Shown: positions 18,029 through 28,411 of the stretch, one piece after another
Numbering within the stretch: position 1 is the first letter of the stretch
Layout: each line of letters begins with the position of its first letter
Assembly (NCBI GenBank): GCA_018677555.1
Contig: JAHHOT010000034.1
Span: 1 to 60,635 of the forward strand
Direction: 5' to 3'
Source: Gammaproteobacteria bacterium
GTDB lineage: Bacteria > Pseudomonadota > Gammaproteobacteria > Steroidobacterales > Woeseiaceae
Length of the DNA: 60,635 nucleotides
Translations under genes and position numbers: made by a program
Notes under the pieces: generated by a model
Seen by the model: only the letters and a program-made list of their open reading frames with translations
What the model was told of the DNA's origin: nothing
The model's database searches: none

Positions 18029-19696
18029 TCAGGCAGCGCCGGGGAACAGCGGCGGCAGATCGTCCGCGGCCGCAGCGTCGCGCTCGCCGGCAACGATCGA
18101 AAACGAGCGCAGCGATTTGGCCAGCGCCTGGCCGTCCCAGTCGTTGCCAGCGGGGCCGTAGCTCGCGCGGCACAGCGCGGCGAGCTGACCCGACAGCGGA
18201 TCGCTGACGCGCGTCGCCAGCTCGCCGACGCTGCGTGGCGCATCGTCAGGCCACTGCAACCTGCCCCAGTCGAGCAACGCGGACTTGACACCTGCGTCAT
18301 CCGCCGCGAGTGCGGCCTTGCGCGCATTCTTGAGCAAGCGCGCCTGGCGCTTGTGCAGCGGAGGTTCTTCCGCCTCTCGTGGCTCGCGATTCGGTCGCCG
18401 CGACCACCACCACGCCACCAGCGTCAGCACCCACAGCGCAGCAAGCACCTCACTGATACGCTGCCAGAGCGCGCTGTGCACGATCACCGGTTCCGCCGGC
18501 GCAACAGCGGGTTCGTCGACGACGTTATCCGTGATTGGCACGGTCAGTCCGCCGCCGACGATATTGATCGACGCTGCAGGCAAACGTGCCGTCTCCCACC
18601 GGCCGGCGTCGATGTTCCACCAGGGTAATTCGAGTTGCGGCAATTCGAGTTCGCCGGCCTCGATACCGATCATGGCGTACTGGTCCTTGCGCGATGCGCG
18701 GATACCTGCGGGATCCGCAACCGTTCGCAGCTCCGGCTTGTCCGGATAGATACGCAATCCGGCCGGCGGTTCCAGCTCCATCACCGGTATCTGTGTGGCG
18801 AGCTGGCCCAGAGCGGTGACGGTAACGTGGCGGGTAATCGGTTCGCCCGCCGGCAGGTCGTCGGGTTCGCGCGACCAGTCTTCGCGCAGTTCGACGGATT
18901 TTGCCGGGAACCAGGCAGCACCCGGAAATTCGGACGGTGGCGGCGGAATCGGTTTTACGGTCACCGCAATCGGTTCGGACTGAAACACCTTGCGGCCCGT
19001 TATGCGCCCGTTGCGCAGGACGCGCGCATCGAATTGTATCGGGGCAACGTCAAAGGTCCCGCTTTCCTGGGGGAACAGCGCGTAGACGCGCTCGATGACG
19101 TGGTACGCGGTGCCGTTCAGTATGGATTCGTAGCTGCGCTCTTCGCTTGCGGACTCAATGAGCACCTCGACTCCGCTGATCGACGGCTCGCTGAGGCGCG
19201 GCTGGCGTGTCGCGACCGAACGATACAGCTTCACCGACAACAACACCTGGGCCTGCACGAAACTCTCTTCGTGGTCGACATCGGAGGTCACGAAAATTTC
19301 CGCTTCTCCCGGCAACGCGTTCGACTGCGGCGCGACCTTGATTCGTACCGCGTTGCTGGATTCACTGCCGACGCTGATCGGCGGGATGGTCAGGTCACCC
19401 GCACGTTTTGCCATCATCACGTAGGTCCATGTGCGGCTGCGGCTGATACGTCCGTTTACGATCGTCGTATTGCTCAGCTGGCTGGGCTGGCCGACGAGGA
19501 AGTCGGCTTCGAGGTGCGACACGTCCGGCACGGCGGACACTTCCGAGTCAACCGACAGTTTGAGTGTGAACGATTCATTCAGCTCGACTGACGCGCGGTC
19601 CACGCTCGCAACGACCTCGGCGTGCGCATGCCCGAAAAGCATCAGCACCACGGCTGCAAGGACCAGCAAGCGTCGGCGGTGGAGGACCCCTACCAC
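18029..19696 (-). CDS. batD: BatD-type protein (oxygen tolerance/aerotolerance)
   Basis: This 555-residue membrane-anchored protein has a signal peptide (ending GHAHAE), tandem beta-sandwich BatD domains (SVDRASVELNESFTLKLSV; GSESSNAVRIKV), a transmembrane segment (SEVLAALWVLTLVAWWW, about residues 408-424) and a cytosolic helical tail. The start is GTG at 19696, with GAGG about 7 nt upstream; it overlaps the end of the batB-batC fusion by 7 bp. It is the last gene of the moxR-bat unit. Bat proteins act with MoxR-type ATPases in the envelope; their exact task is unclear even in studied species. Confidence 0.88.
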   Translation of the reverse strand: MVGVLHRRRLLVLAAVVLMLFGHAHAEVVASVDRASVELNESFTLKLSVDSEVSAVPDVSHLEADFLVGQPSQLSNTTIVNGRISRSRTWTYVMMAKRAGDLTIPPISVGSESSNAVRIKVAPQSNALPGEAEIFVTSDVDHEESFVQAQVLLSVKLYRSVATRQPRLSEPSISGVEVLIESASEERSYESILNGTAYHVIERVYALFPQESGTFDVAPIQFDARVLRNGRITGRKVFQSEPIAVTVKPIPPPPSEFPGAAWFPAKSVELREDWSREPDDLPAGEPITRHVTVTALGQLATQIPVMELEPPAGLRIYPDKPELRTVADPAGIRASRKDQYAMIGIEAGELELPQLELPWWNIDAGRWETARLPAASINIVGGGLTVPITDNVVDEPAVAPAEPVIVHSALWQRISEVLAALWVLTLVAWWWSRRPNREPREAEEPPLHKRQARLLKNARKAALAADDAGVKSALLDWGRLQWPDDAPRSVGELATRVSDPLSGQLAALCRASYGPAGNDWDGQALAKSLRSFSIVAGERDAAAADDLPPLFPGAA

Positions 19697-21492
19697 GGTT
19701 GCACCTCATCGTCCGGCCACAGGTTATTGCCGTCCTGGTCACGGCCAAGTCGTTGGTACTGGTAACGAAACTTGCGCCGTAGCAGGCCACCGGGATCATC
19801 CGGTATGCGGCGCAACCATTGTTCCATGGCCTGCGTCTGCTCCTGCGCACGGCGCATCGCTTCTGCTTCCGCCTGGCTCAGCTGTTGCTCCTCCGATTCG
19901 GTGGCCTGCTGCGCTTCCTGAGCCGCCCGTTCGAGTTCCCGCTGCATCGCCTCCATGTCTTCCTGGTTGGCCTGCTCGTCCCGATTGCTGTCGCCCTGCG
20001 ACTCGTTGCCCGGGTCGCCCTCCGTTCCCGGCTCGCCGGCCTGATCGGACTCGCTTTCCCCCTCGGACTGTTGCGCCTGACCACCGGAATCGGACGACTG
20101 TTGCTGGTCGCCCTGCTGGTCGCCCTGCGAATCCTGTTGCTGTTCTTTCAGTTGTTCGATCAGATCGCGATTGTAAATGGCATCTTCCATGTCCGGCTGC
20201 AATTCGAGCGCACTGTTATACGCCGTAATCGCCGGTTCAAGCGCGCCCTGCCGCGCCAGTGCATTGCCCAGATTGTATAGCCCGTCTGCGTCCGTCTCTC
20301 CCTCGAACAACTTCGCGCTGACCGCGTAATCACCGGTCCTGTATTTCGCGACGGCACGCCACGACGGGTCTTCGAACAACTCCGCCGCAGCCGCCGCATC
20401 GCCCTCACGCAGGAGGTCCTGGCCCTGCTGGTCCGGCGTTTTCCAGAGATCGTCCCAGCTGGCGGCGTGCACCGGTTCCGTGACGGGGAATACGAAAATC
20501 AGCAGCGCGAGAACAAGGCCACGCCGGAACGCGACCGACGCCAGCGGCACCAGCAGCAGCAACAACCAGACTCCCTCTTCTTCCCACTGGTCAGTGGTCT
20601 GCGACGAATCGGACTGCGACCGCGAAGCAACTTCGCCCGCCAGCAGGAATTCGATATCGCTGCTATCGGCGGACAGCGTCGTAAAAAACCCTCCCCCTGC
20701 AGCGGCCAGTGATTGCAGCCCGCGGGCGTCGAGCCGCGGTACCGCAATGTTGCCGGAGCGGTCCGTGACGAAGCCGCCGCCGGGGCGCGGAATTGGCGCG
20801 CCGTCCTCCGTGCCGACGCCAAGCACCGACAGCGTGTATCCCGCATCGAGCAGATCCGTTGCCGCGCGCTCGGCTTCCGGTGAAGAACTGCCGTCGGTAA
20901 TCAGGAGCACCTCGCCGTAGCCGACGCCGGCCTGTTCCAGCAACTGCTGGCCCTTCTCGATCGCGGCTACCGGGTAACTGCCGCGACTGGGCATGATGTC
21001 CGTGCTCAGGCTGTTCACCAGTGCTGCGATGGTGTCCGCATCGGCAGTCAGTGGCGTTACGGTGAAAGCGTTCGACGAGTACACGACCAGCGCAGTCTGG
21101 CCGCTGCGACGGCGCTCGAGTATGTCCAGAATCTTCAGGCGCGCGCGCGCCAGCCGCGTCGGCGTCAGGTCCTGCGCGTCCATCGAGCGCGACAGGTCCA
21201 GCGCGATGACCATTGCCTGCTCCGAGCGAAAGACAGGCTGTTCGGCACGGTTCCAGCTGGGCCCGGCCAGTGACACAACCGCAATTGCGCCACCGATCAG
21301 CATCAGCCACCAGCGATAGCTGAGGTTGCTGACCGGCGCGCGCGACAACACGTAGGGCGCGAGCGCCGGATCGACAACGCGTTGCCAGCTTCCCGGCGCA
21401 AGCTGCCGGCGCGCCATGGACACGGTCAGCAGCAGCACCAGCGGCAGCGCCCAGAACCACTCCGGCCGCAGGAAGTGAAACTCAGCCGGCAT
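19690..21492 (-). CDS. BatB-BatC fusion: membrane VWA domain plus TPR protein
   Basis: This 600-residue protein starts as BatB, with two membrane segments near residues 10-26 and 61-79, a VWA domain with intact MIDAS motif (VIALDLSRSMDAQD) and a third membrane segment after residue 307 (WLLLLLVPLASVAF). It continues as BatC with TPR-like helices (DGLYNLGNALARQGALEPAITAYNSALELQ, split here from about 412), a Q/D/S/G-rich low-complexity linker and a basic C-terminus. In many bacteria batB and batC are separate genes. It overlaps batA by 11 bp and batD by 7 bp. The TPR-plus-linker part is predicted periplasmic. Confidence 0.88.
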   Translation of the reverse strand: MPAEFHFLRPEWFWALPLVLLLTVSMARRQLAPGSWQRVVDPALAPYVLSRAPVSNLSYRWWLMLIGGAIAVVSLAGPSWNRAEQPVFRSEQAMVIALDLSRSMDAQDLTPTRLARARLKILDILERRRSGQTALVVYSSNAFTVTPLTADADTIAALVNSLSTDIMPSRGSYPVAAIEKGQQLLEQAGVGYGEVLLITDGSSSPEAERAATDLLDAGYTLSVLGVGTEDGAPIPRPGGGFVTDRSGNIAVPRLDARGLQSLAAAGGGFFTTLSADSSDIEFLLAGEVASRSQSDSSQTTDQWEEEGVWLLLLLVPLASVAFRRGLVLALLIFVFPVTEPVHAASWDDLWKTPDQQGQDLLREGDAAAAAELFEDPSWRAVAKYRTGDYAVSAKLFEGETDADGLYNLGNALARQGALEPAITAYNSALELQPDMEDAIYNRDLIEQLKEQQQDSQGDQQGDQQQSSDSGGQAQQSEGESESDQAGEPGTEGDPGNESQGDSNRDEQANQEDMEAMQRELERAAQEAQQATESEEQQLSQAEAEAMRRAQEQTQAMEQWLRRIPDDPGGLLRRKFRYQYQRLGRDQDGNNLWPDDEVQPW

Positions 21493-22516
21493 CGAGACTC
21501 ACCTTTTGTGCGCGGCGCCATGCGAATCCGGCGAGCAGGTTGAACACGGCCAGCAACACCGCCAGCGAAAAAGCGCCGCCGAGCGGCCAGTAATAGAGCG
21601 ACTTGATCGGGCGAAACCCGGCCTCCGGCTCGGCGACCGGCTCGAGCTCGTCGAGCAGGCGGTAAATCTGCTGCAGGCCGGCCGTGTCCTTGGCACGAAA
21701 GTACTTGCCGCCGGTCAGGTCGGCGATGGCGGTCAGGGTTTCTTCGTCGAGATCGGCCGACGGATTGACGCGCCGCGTGCCGCCCGTGAGCGACGACACC
21801 ACCATGTTGTCATTGCCGATGCCGATCGTATAGATGCGCAGGCCGATTTGCTGCGCCAGTTCCGCCGCCTTCAGCGGATCGATTTCGCCCGCCGTATTGG
21901 CGCCATCGGTCAGCAGCACCAGCACCTGTTCACCGGCTTCGCCACCCTGGTCGTGAATTCGTTTGACCGCGAGAGTGATCGCGTCACCGATCGCCGTTTT
22001 CTCGCCAGCGAGGCCGATAAACGCTTCCAGGAGAAGAACCCTGACCGTTTCGCGATCGAGTGTCAGCGGAACCTGCAGGTACGCCCGCTCCCCGAACAGG
22101 ATCAGGCCGATGCGATCCCCCTCGCGCCGGCCGATGAAGTCGCTGGCAACGGCCTTGGTCGCCGTGAGGCGATCGACACGGCGGTTGCCGAGCTCGAAAT
22201 CCTTGGCGTCCATGCTGCCCGACAGGTCGACCGCCAGCATCAGGTTGCGACCAGACACCGGCACGTCGACCTCATCGCCAATACGTTCAGGCCTCGCGGC
22301 AGCGATTACCAGCAGAATCCAGGCTGCGATCGCGAGCCAGGAACGCCAGTTCAACAGTTGCTCGACCTCGGAGCGCTCGCTCAGCACGGCAAATCCGCGC
22401 AGGCTCGGCACTTTCAGCCCCGCATCCTGGGTGGCCGTCACCGGCGACATGAACTTGCGCACCAGGATCGGCAGTGGCAGGGCCAGCAACATCCAGGGCC
22501 AGGCGATGGACCACAT
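21482..22516 (-). CDS. batA: BatA-type membrane VWA protein
   Basis: This 344-residue protein has N-terminal membrane segments (WPWMLLALPLPILV; SWLAIAAWILLVIAAA), a VWA domain with MIDAS motif MLAVDLSGSMDAKDFE and LLTDGANTAGEIDP, and a C-terminal membrane segment (YYWPLGGAFSLAVLLAVFNL). The start overlaps the stop of the DUF4381 gene (TGATG). It is the usual partner of BatB next to a MoxR ATPase and a DUF58 protein. Confidence 0.9.
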   Translation of the reverse strand: MWSIAWPWMLLALPLPILVRKFMSPVTATQDAGLKVPSLRGFAVLSERSEVEQLLNWRSWLAIAAWILLVIAAARPERIGDEVDVPVSGRNLMLAVDLSGSMDAKDFELGNRRVDRLTATKAVASDFIGRREGDRIGLILFGERAYLQVPLTLDRETVRVLLLEAFIGLAGEKTAIGDAITLAVKRIHDQGGEAGEQVLVLLTDGANTAGEIDPLKAAELAQQIGLRIYTIGIGNDNMVVSSLTGGTRRVNPSADLDEETLTAIADLTGGKYFRAKDTAGLQQIYRLLDELEPVAEPEAGFRPIKSLYYWPLGGAFSLAVLLAVFNLLAGFAWRRAQKVSLDAG

Positions 22517-23013
22517 CAGCGGCTCCCCCCGGGCAACGGCGTCTTCAGCCGGGTGGCCGCCGCGTCAAGCAACCCGCGTAAATCGACGTCGTCCTCGCCG
22601 ACCTGGCCAGGGGCACGATACGGCAGCGATTCGACCAGCTGCCCGGGTCCCTGGCTGAACAGCGGCTGCTCCAGGCCACGGTCCAGCCAGCGGAGCCAGC
22701 GAGGCCCGGTCAGACCGGCGACGTCGGCGCGCGGCGCGTAGGCGAGCATGGCGCGGCGCAAAATCTCCGATATTTCTGTGGCGAGCGCTACCGGGTCGGC
22801 GCCGTACTCGAAAGCGCCGCGCACGCCGGACAGTTTGCGCAGCGCGGCGCGCCGCGGCCGGTTGTGCAGAAATCGCCGCCACGCACGGTACAGCAGCCAG
22901 CCAAAGCCGCCGGCAGCCAGCGCGATCAGGATCCACCAGCCGGGCGCGAGCGGCCACCAGCCGATTTCAGCGGGCAGGTGCAGGTCTCTGAGCGGTAACT
23001 GGGATGGGTCCAT
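22516..23013 (-). CDS. DUF4381-type membrane protein of the Bat cluster
   Basis: This 165-residue protein has one transmembrane segment (GWWILIALAAGGFGWLLYRA, about residues 25-44) followed by a basic patch (RRFLHNRPRRAALRKL) and a cytosolic helical domain. Size and position between the DUF58 and BatA genes match the DUF4381 family always found in such clusters. The biochemical role is unknown. Confidence 0.82.
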   Translation of the reverse strand: MDPSQLPLRDLHLPAEIGWWPLAPGWWILIALAAGGFGWLLYRAWRRFLHNRPRRAALRKLSGVRGAFEYGADPVALATEISEILRRAMLAYAPRADVAGLTGPRWLRWLDRGLEQPLFSQGPGQLVESLPYRAPGQVGEDDVDLRGLLDAAATRLKTPLPGGSR

Positions 23014-23018
23014 TTGTT

Positions 23019-23972
23019 CTATCTGACTCGCCGGCCAAGCGCCTGTTGCAACGTTTGCACCGGGTCGTCCTCTGTCGACATCGGCATCAGGTGTATTCCG
23101 TATCGCTGGCAGAATTGTTCCATCGACGCGTACCGTTCATCGAACAGGTTGCGGTAGTCGCGTCTCGCCGCCGTAGCGTAGGTGTCGATCGACATCTCCT
23201 CGTCTGACGTTACCACGCGGTACCGGCCCGGTGGCGGTAACTGCCGCTCGAGCGGATCGCTGATGAGGACCGCAAGCACCTCGCTATGCCGCGCCACGCC
23301 CGTCATATACGCCTGCGCGGTGCGCGTCATCCCGACAAAGTCGCTCACTATCGCGACCAGGCTGCCCGGGCGCGACACCCGGCGCAGCGCCGCCATCGCC
23401 TGCGTAAATGCGGCGTCCTCGTCGTGCTCCCGATTCGCCGAGGCAGAGTCATTGGCGGACCACGCGGGATGGGTCACGAGTTCGTGCATGTAGCGCAGCG
23501 CCGCCTGGCGCCCGAGGCGCGGGCGTAACTCGCGGTGATTCTGATCGCCGAATATGAGCCCGCCGAGCCTGTCGCCACGATGATGTGCAGCCCATGCGAG
23601 CAAAGCGCCAACACGCGCCGCACTCACCGACTTAAAGCATCCCCGGGTGGCGAATTGCATGTTGCTGCGCAGATCGGTGACGACCAGCACCGGTCGTTCG
23701 CGCTCTTCGCGGAACAGCTTGGTATAGGCTTCCGTGCTGCGCGCCGTTACCCGCCAGTCAATATTGCGCGGGTCATCGCCTGGCTGGTAGGGACGCGATT
23801 CGTCGAACTCCATGCCGCGACCCTTGAAATGCGAAACGTAGGCGCCTGTCTGCAGTGAATTGACCCGCAAGACATCCAGCGCAATCGCCCTGGCCGGCCC
23901 GCTGAGGCGGATCAGTTCCGTCTGGCTGATGCTTACGGGTGATGCAGTATCTGACAGTCTGTCGTGTCGCAT
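23019..23972 (-). CDS. DUF58-family protein
   Basis: This 317-residue protein has the diagnostic DUF58 segment GRGMEFDESRPYQPGDDPR followed by NIDWRVTARS (about residues 51-79). A VWA-like fold follows, with VLVVTDLRSNMQFA in the MIDAS position and LVAIVSDF. It lies between moxR and the DUF4381 gene with gaps of 5 and 15 bp. DUF58 proteins are frequent partners of MoxR ATPases in metalloenzyme or envelope quality-control systems. Confidence 0.88.
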   Translation of the reverse strand: MRHDRLSDTASPVSISQTELIRLSGPARAIALDVLRVNSLQTGAYVSHFKGRGMEFDESRPYQPGDDPRNIDWRVTARSTEAYTKLFREERERPVLVVTDLRSNMQFATRGCFKSVSAARVGALLAWAAHHRGDRLGGLIFGDQNHRELRPRLGRQAALRYMHELVTHPAWSANDSASANREHDEDAAFTQAMAALRRVSRPGSLVAIVSDFVGMTRTAQAYMTGVARHSEVLAVLISDPLERQLPPPGRYRVVTSDEEMSIDTYATAARRDYRNLFDERYASMEQFCQRYGIHLMPMSTEDDPVQTLQQALGRRVR

Positions 23973-23987
23973 TGGCTGTTGTGGCGC

Positions 23988-24956
<969 letters not shown>

Positions 24957-25106
24957 CGATGACTCCGACCGCAAAAAAGGCGAGCCATTTTAGAGAGGAT
25001 GCGCAGCATGTCCAAGTTGTCGGGCCGTTTTTGATCCATATTGTCGTCTCATCGATACTAATACGCCGCAAATGGCCTGACTTGGGACCGCAGGGACGCC
25101 AATACA

Positions 25107-25679
25107 TTGCATTTTTTCCGCAGAACCGCCGAATTTCCCGATGCAGCGAGCTTGCTGGCCGTGCTGGCGCTGCTCCTGTTCGCGGGATGCAGCGGCGGAA
25201 AATCGCCGCGGGAAGTCGCATCTGCTGGCTGCGAGGGCCAGCTCGAGGGAAGGATATACGGCGGAATAGAAGCCGATATCGACTGGCAGGCGCCCGCCCT
25301 GGATTGTGCCGGCATGCCCCGGCCGGACCAGAGAGGGGCCAGGTTGCGCTTCGCGGGCACCGCAACGGTCGATGACCGGCAGCGGCACCTGCTGTTTATC
25401 CTCGCGCTGCCGACGCTGTCACCCGGTACGACCGGCGCCGACCTGCCCACGACCATTACCGTCATCGAGGAAGACGCGGGCCGGTTTTTCAGCAATCGCG
25501 ACAACCCCGTGTGCTGGACCGACGTAGAATCCCAGGAGCAACTGCGCGCGCCGCACGATTTCCGCATCAGTGGCGTAAGCTATTGCGTGGCCCCGCTGGC
25601 CGAGCTGAACGGCAACGGCAGCCTGTCGTTTGCGGACCTCACATTCACCGGACAACTGAGCTGGGCGAAACCAGAATGA
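25107..25679 (+). CDS. Hypothetical lipoprotein
   Basis: This 190-residue protein has a lipoprotein signal (LLAVLALLLFAGC, cysteine at about residue 28). The mature part has four further cysteines (in SAGCEGQ, ALDCAGM, NPVCWTD and VSYCVAP) and a beta-rich C-terminus (GSLSFADLTFTGQLSW). The start is TTG at 25107 with AGGGA nearby. No family is recognised. Its stop overlaps the start of the DUF192 gene (ATGA), so the two are co-translated. Confidence 0.7.
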   Translation: MHFFRRTAEFPDAASLLAVLALLLFAGCSGGKSPREVASAGCEGQLEGRIYGGIEADIDWQAPALDCAGMPRPDQRGARLRFAGTATVDDRQRHLLFILALPTLSPGTTGADLPTTITVIEEDAGRFFSNRDNPVCWTDVESQEQLRAPHDFRISGVSYCVAPLAELNGNGSLSFADLTFTGQLSWAKPE

Positions 25680-26149
25680 CGATGAAACGGATGCTCTTGC
25701 TGATCGTTTTCCTGCCGGCCGCCGGCGCTCTTGCCCAGCAGGAAAGCGACCTCGACAGCAACTTCGACAAGACCAACATCGTGATCGAGGCCGATGAACA
25801 CGCTTGCTACCATTTTGACGTCTACGTCGCCGCAAGCATTCGGCAGCAGCGCCGGGGACTCATGTATGTGCGCGAATTGCCCCCGGGAAGCGGCATGCTG
25901 TTTGTCTACGACCGGCCCGGTACCCGTTCGATGTGGATGAAGAACACCTACATACCGCTGGATATGCTGTTCATTCGTGGCGATGGTACGGTCGAGTCGG
26001 TCGTCGAACGCACCAAACCGTTGTCGCTGACCTCGATAAGCTCAGGGGAACCCGTGGTCTACGTACTCGAACTGAACGGCGGAACGGCGGCAGAACTCGG
26101 GATCGGCACACGCAGCCGAGTGCATTTCGCAGACCCGGAAATCAGATAA
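25676..26149 (+). CDS. DUF192-family exported protein
   Basis: This 157-residue protein has a signal peptide (MLLLIVFLPAAGALAQ). The DUF192 core has FDVYVAASIRQQRRGLMYVR, GSGMLFVYDRPGTRSMWMKN and TYIPLDMLFI. The family is small and mostly uncharacterised. It begins inside the stop of the upstream lipoprotein gene and its end overlaps the convergent aminotransferase by 8 bp. Confidence 0.85.
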   Translation: MTMKRMLLLIVFLPAAGALAQQESDLDSNFDKTNIVIEADEHACYHFDVYVAASIRQQRRGLMYVRELPPGSGMLFVYDRPGTRSMWMKNTYIPLDMLFIRGDGTVESVVERTKPLSLTSISSGEPVVYVLELNGGTAAELGIGTRSRVHFADPEIR

Positions 26150-27326
26150 CGGCAGCGATCGAATCCGCAAGGTGCCCGACATTGCCGGAGGTGATGCCGG
26201 CCACGTTGATGCGACTCGAGCCGACCATGTAAACGCCGAAATCCGATTTCAGTTTTTTGACCTGCTCCGGCGTCACTCCGAGGAAACAAAACATGCCGTT
26301 GGCGCGTTCGATGTGCGAGAAATCGGCAGCCGGCGCCTTGTCTCGCAACGCTGCCCCGAGCAACGCGCGCATGTCCCCGAGCCGTTGGCGCATGCCGTCG
26401 AGTTCGCGCTGCCATTCCTGGCGCAACGCCGGGTCAGCCAGTATATGACTTACTGTTGCAGCGCCGTGGTCGGGTGGCATCGAATACATGGTACGCACAA
26501 TGTTGTTCGCCTGGCTGCGCAGGACTTGCGCGGTCGCCTCGTCTCGCGCCACGAACGACAATGATCCGACGCGGTCGCGGTACAGCGCGAAATTCTTGGA
26601 GCAGGATCCCGAAACGATCATCTCGGGAACAACCTCGAGCATATGCCGGACGCCGTAGGCATCTTCGTCCAGGCCGGTGGCAAACCCCTGGTAGGCGATG
26701 TCGATGAACGGCACAACGCTGCGCCGAACGACAACGTCGGTCATGGCGCGCCACTGTTCATCCGAAAGATCCATCCCGGTCGGGTTATGACAGCAACCGT
26801 GCAAAAGCAGAACGCTGCCGGCCGGAGCCTGTTCAACCGCCGACAGCATCCGATCGAAGTCGATGCGATGCGATTTACCGTCGTAAAACGGAAAAGTCTG
26901 CATGTCGATGCCGGCGCTGCTCAATAGCGGCACGTGGTTGGCCCAGGTCGGCTCGCCGGCGAGAATGACCGCATCGGGCGAAGCGCGCTTGACGACGCCG
27001 GCAGCGACGCGCAGCGAACCCGAACCACCGGGCGTCTGTAACGTCGTGATGCGCGGGTTGTTGCTCGCACCCGCGCCGAAAATCAGATCGGTGATGGCAG
27101 CGTTGAATGCCGGGCTGCCGCCGGAACCCAGGTAGGATTTGGAATCCTGGGTTTCCAGCAGGAACCGTTCGGCTTTCTTGACCGTTTGCAGCACTGGCGT
27201 GGCGCCGGACTCGTCGCGGTACACGCCAACCCCGAGGTCGATCTTGTCCGCACGCCCATCACTGGCGTACTCGGCGATGAGTTTCAGAATGGCGTCGGCC
27301 GGCATGGCTTGCAGTTTTTCGAACAA
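26142..27326 (-). CDS. Aspartate/tyrosine (class I) aminotransferase
   Basis: This 394-residue PLP enzyme is of the AspC/TyrB type. It has KIDLGVGVYRDESGATPVLQ, SKSYLGSGGSPAF, LLLHGCCHNPTGMDLS, PFIDIAYQGFATGLDEDAYG and the PLP-lysine segment SGSCSKNFALYRDRVG. The substrate arginine lies in SSRINVAG near the end. Translation most likely starts at TTG 27326 (LFEKLQAMPADAI), since family members begin MFE-, and GGAGA precedes this TTG by 5 nt. It transfers amino groups between aspartate or aromatic amino acids and 2-oxoglutarate; which is preferred is not clear. Confidence 0.9.
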   Translation of the reverse strand: MFEKLQAMPADAILKLIAEYASDGRADKIDLGVGVYRDESGATPVLQTVKKAERFLLETQDSKSYLGSGGSPAFNAAITDLIFGAGASNNPRITTLQTPGGSGSLRVAAGVVKRASPDAVILAGEPTWANHVPLLSSAGIDMQTFPFYDGKSHRIDFDRMLSAVEQAPAGSVLLLHGCCHNPTGMDLSDEQWRAMTDVVVRRSVVPFIDIAYQGFATGLDEDAYGVRHMLEVVPEMIVSGSCSKNFALYRDRVGSLSFVARDEATAQVLRSQANNIVRTMYSMPPDHGAATVSHILADPALRQEWQRELDGMRQRLGDMRALLGAALRDKAPAADFSHIERANGMFCFLGVTPEQVKKLKSDFGVYMVGSSRINVAGITSGNVGHLADSIAAVI

Positions 27327-27430
27327 GGCAGTCTCCAGATCGTTGCGCCATCGCCGCACGCGTCGGCACTCGCAAATTGTACACAGAGTTGCACGGCGAC
27401 TGCCGGAAACCGTTGCGCGGCCGCGGTGGC

Positions 27431-28288
27431 CTAGAGCCGATTCAGCGGTATTTTCAGGTATGACACGTCGTTATCCTCGGCGTCAGGCAAAGCCCCCGCG
27501 CGGATGTTGACCTGAACGGAAGGGATTATGAGCCGGGGCAACGGCAGCGTCGCATCGCGGGATTCACGCATCTCGACGTATGCTTCCCGGGTAGCGCCCT
27601 TGCCGACATGGATATTTTTCGCGGACTGCTCGGCTACCGTGACGCCAACCGCGACATCCCGTGACTCTGGCGGATAGTCGTGACAAAGATACAGTGTCGT
27701 ATGCGGCGGCAATCCAAGCAGTTTCTGAATCGAGTCGTACAGGAGGCCCGCGTCACCGCCTGGAAAATCGCAGCGAGCCGAGCCGGCATCGGTGTTGAAC
27801 AGCGTGTCACCGATAAATGCGGCGTCGTCGACGATGTAGGTAACACTGTCATTCGTGTGCCCGGGTGTCGCCATCACGCGGCATTCAAGATCGCCAATAT
27901 TGAATGCCTCGCCATCATCGAACAGGTGATCGAACTGCCTGCCATCAGCAACGAACGGCGGCTTCAGGTTGAAGATTTCACCGAAGGTCTCCTGGACTCG
28001 CGTTATGCCCCGCCCGATCGCCACCTTGCCGCCCAGCGCCGACTTGAGCAACTGCGCCGACGACAGATGGTCCGCGTGGGCATGCGTTTCGAGAATCCAT
28101 TCGACTGACAGGGACTTCTGCTTCACGAAGTCGATCAAGGCCTGCGACGAGCTCATATCGGTTCGCCCGGAAACGACCGAGAATTCCAGAACGGGATCGA
28201 TGATAGCGGCGCTGGACGTGGACGGATCGCTGAGGACATAAGACAGCGTTCCGGATCCTGCGTGATAGAAGTGCTGAACGTCGGGCAT
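27431..28288 (-). CDS. MBL-fold hydrolase, persulfide dioxygenase/Blh-like
   Basis: This 285-residue metallo-beta-lactamase-fold protein has THAHADHLSSA (H69-x-H71-x-D73-H74), ATPGHTNDSVTYIVDD, FIGDTLFNTDAGSARCDFPG and LCHDYPPESRD. This pattern is closest to the ETHE1/Blh group, which oxidises glutathione persulfide. A rhodanese domain is absent. Lactamase-like hydrolases of other kinds cannot be excluded. It lies between the aminotransferase and the HiPIP gene, all on the minus strand. Confidence 0.82.
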   Translation of the reverse strand: MPDVQHFYHAGSGTLSYVLSDPSTSSAAIIDPVLEFSVVSGRTDMSSSQALIDFVKQKSLSVEWILETHAHADHLSSAQLLKSALGGKVAIGRGITRVQETFGEIFNLKPPFVADGRQFDHLFDDGEAFNIGDLECRVMATPGHTNDSVTYIVDDAAFIGDTLFNTDAGSARCDFPGGDAGLLYDSIQKLLGLPPHTTLYLCHDYPPESRDVAVGVTVAEQSAKNIHVGKGATREAYVEMRESRDATLPLPRLIIPSVQVNIRAGALPDAEDNDVSYLKIPLNRL

Positions 28289-28366
28289 TGTTCTTATTGT
28301 TCGCGTCTATTGAATTGCGCCGGGCTGACGTTGTTGCCCTGGATCGCCTGCCCCGATCGCCCGCCG

Positions 28367-28400
28367 GAAAATCGGGCGACCCCGCCTGAGCGGGATCGCC
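28367..28400 (-). terminator. Hairpin terminator after the HiPIP gene
   Basis: On the minus strand an 11-bp stem (GGCGATCCCGC with GCGGGGTCGCC, one G-U pair), a TCAG loop and a short TTTT tract follow the HiPIP stop by 11 bp. The T-run is short, so termination may be partial. Confidence 0.6.
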
Positions 28401-28411
28401 GCATCAGGTTG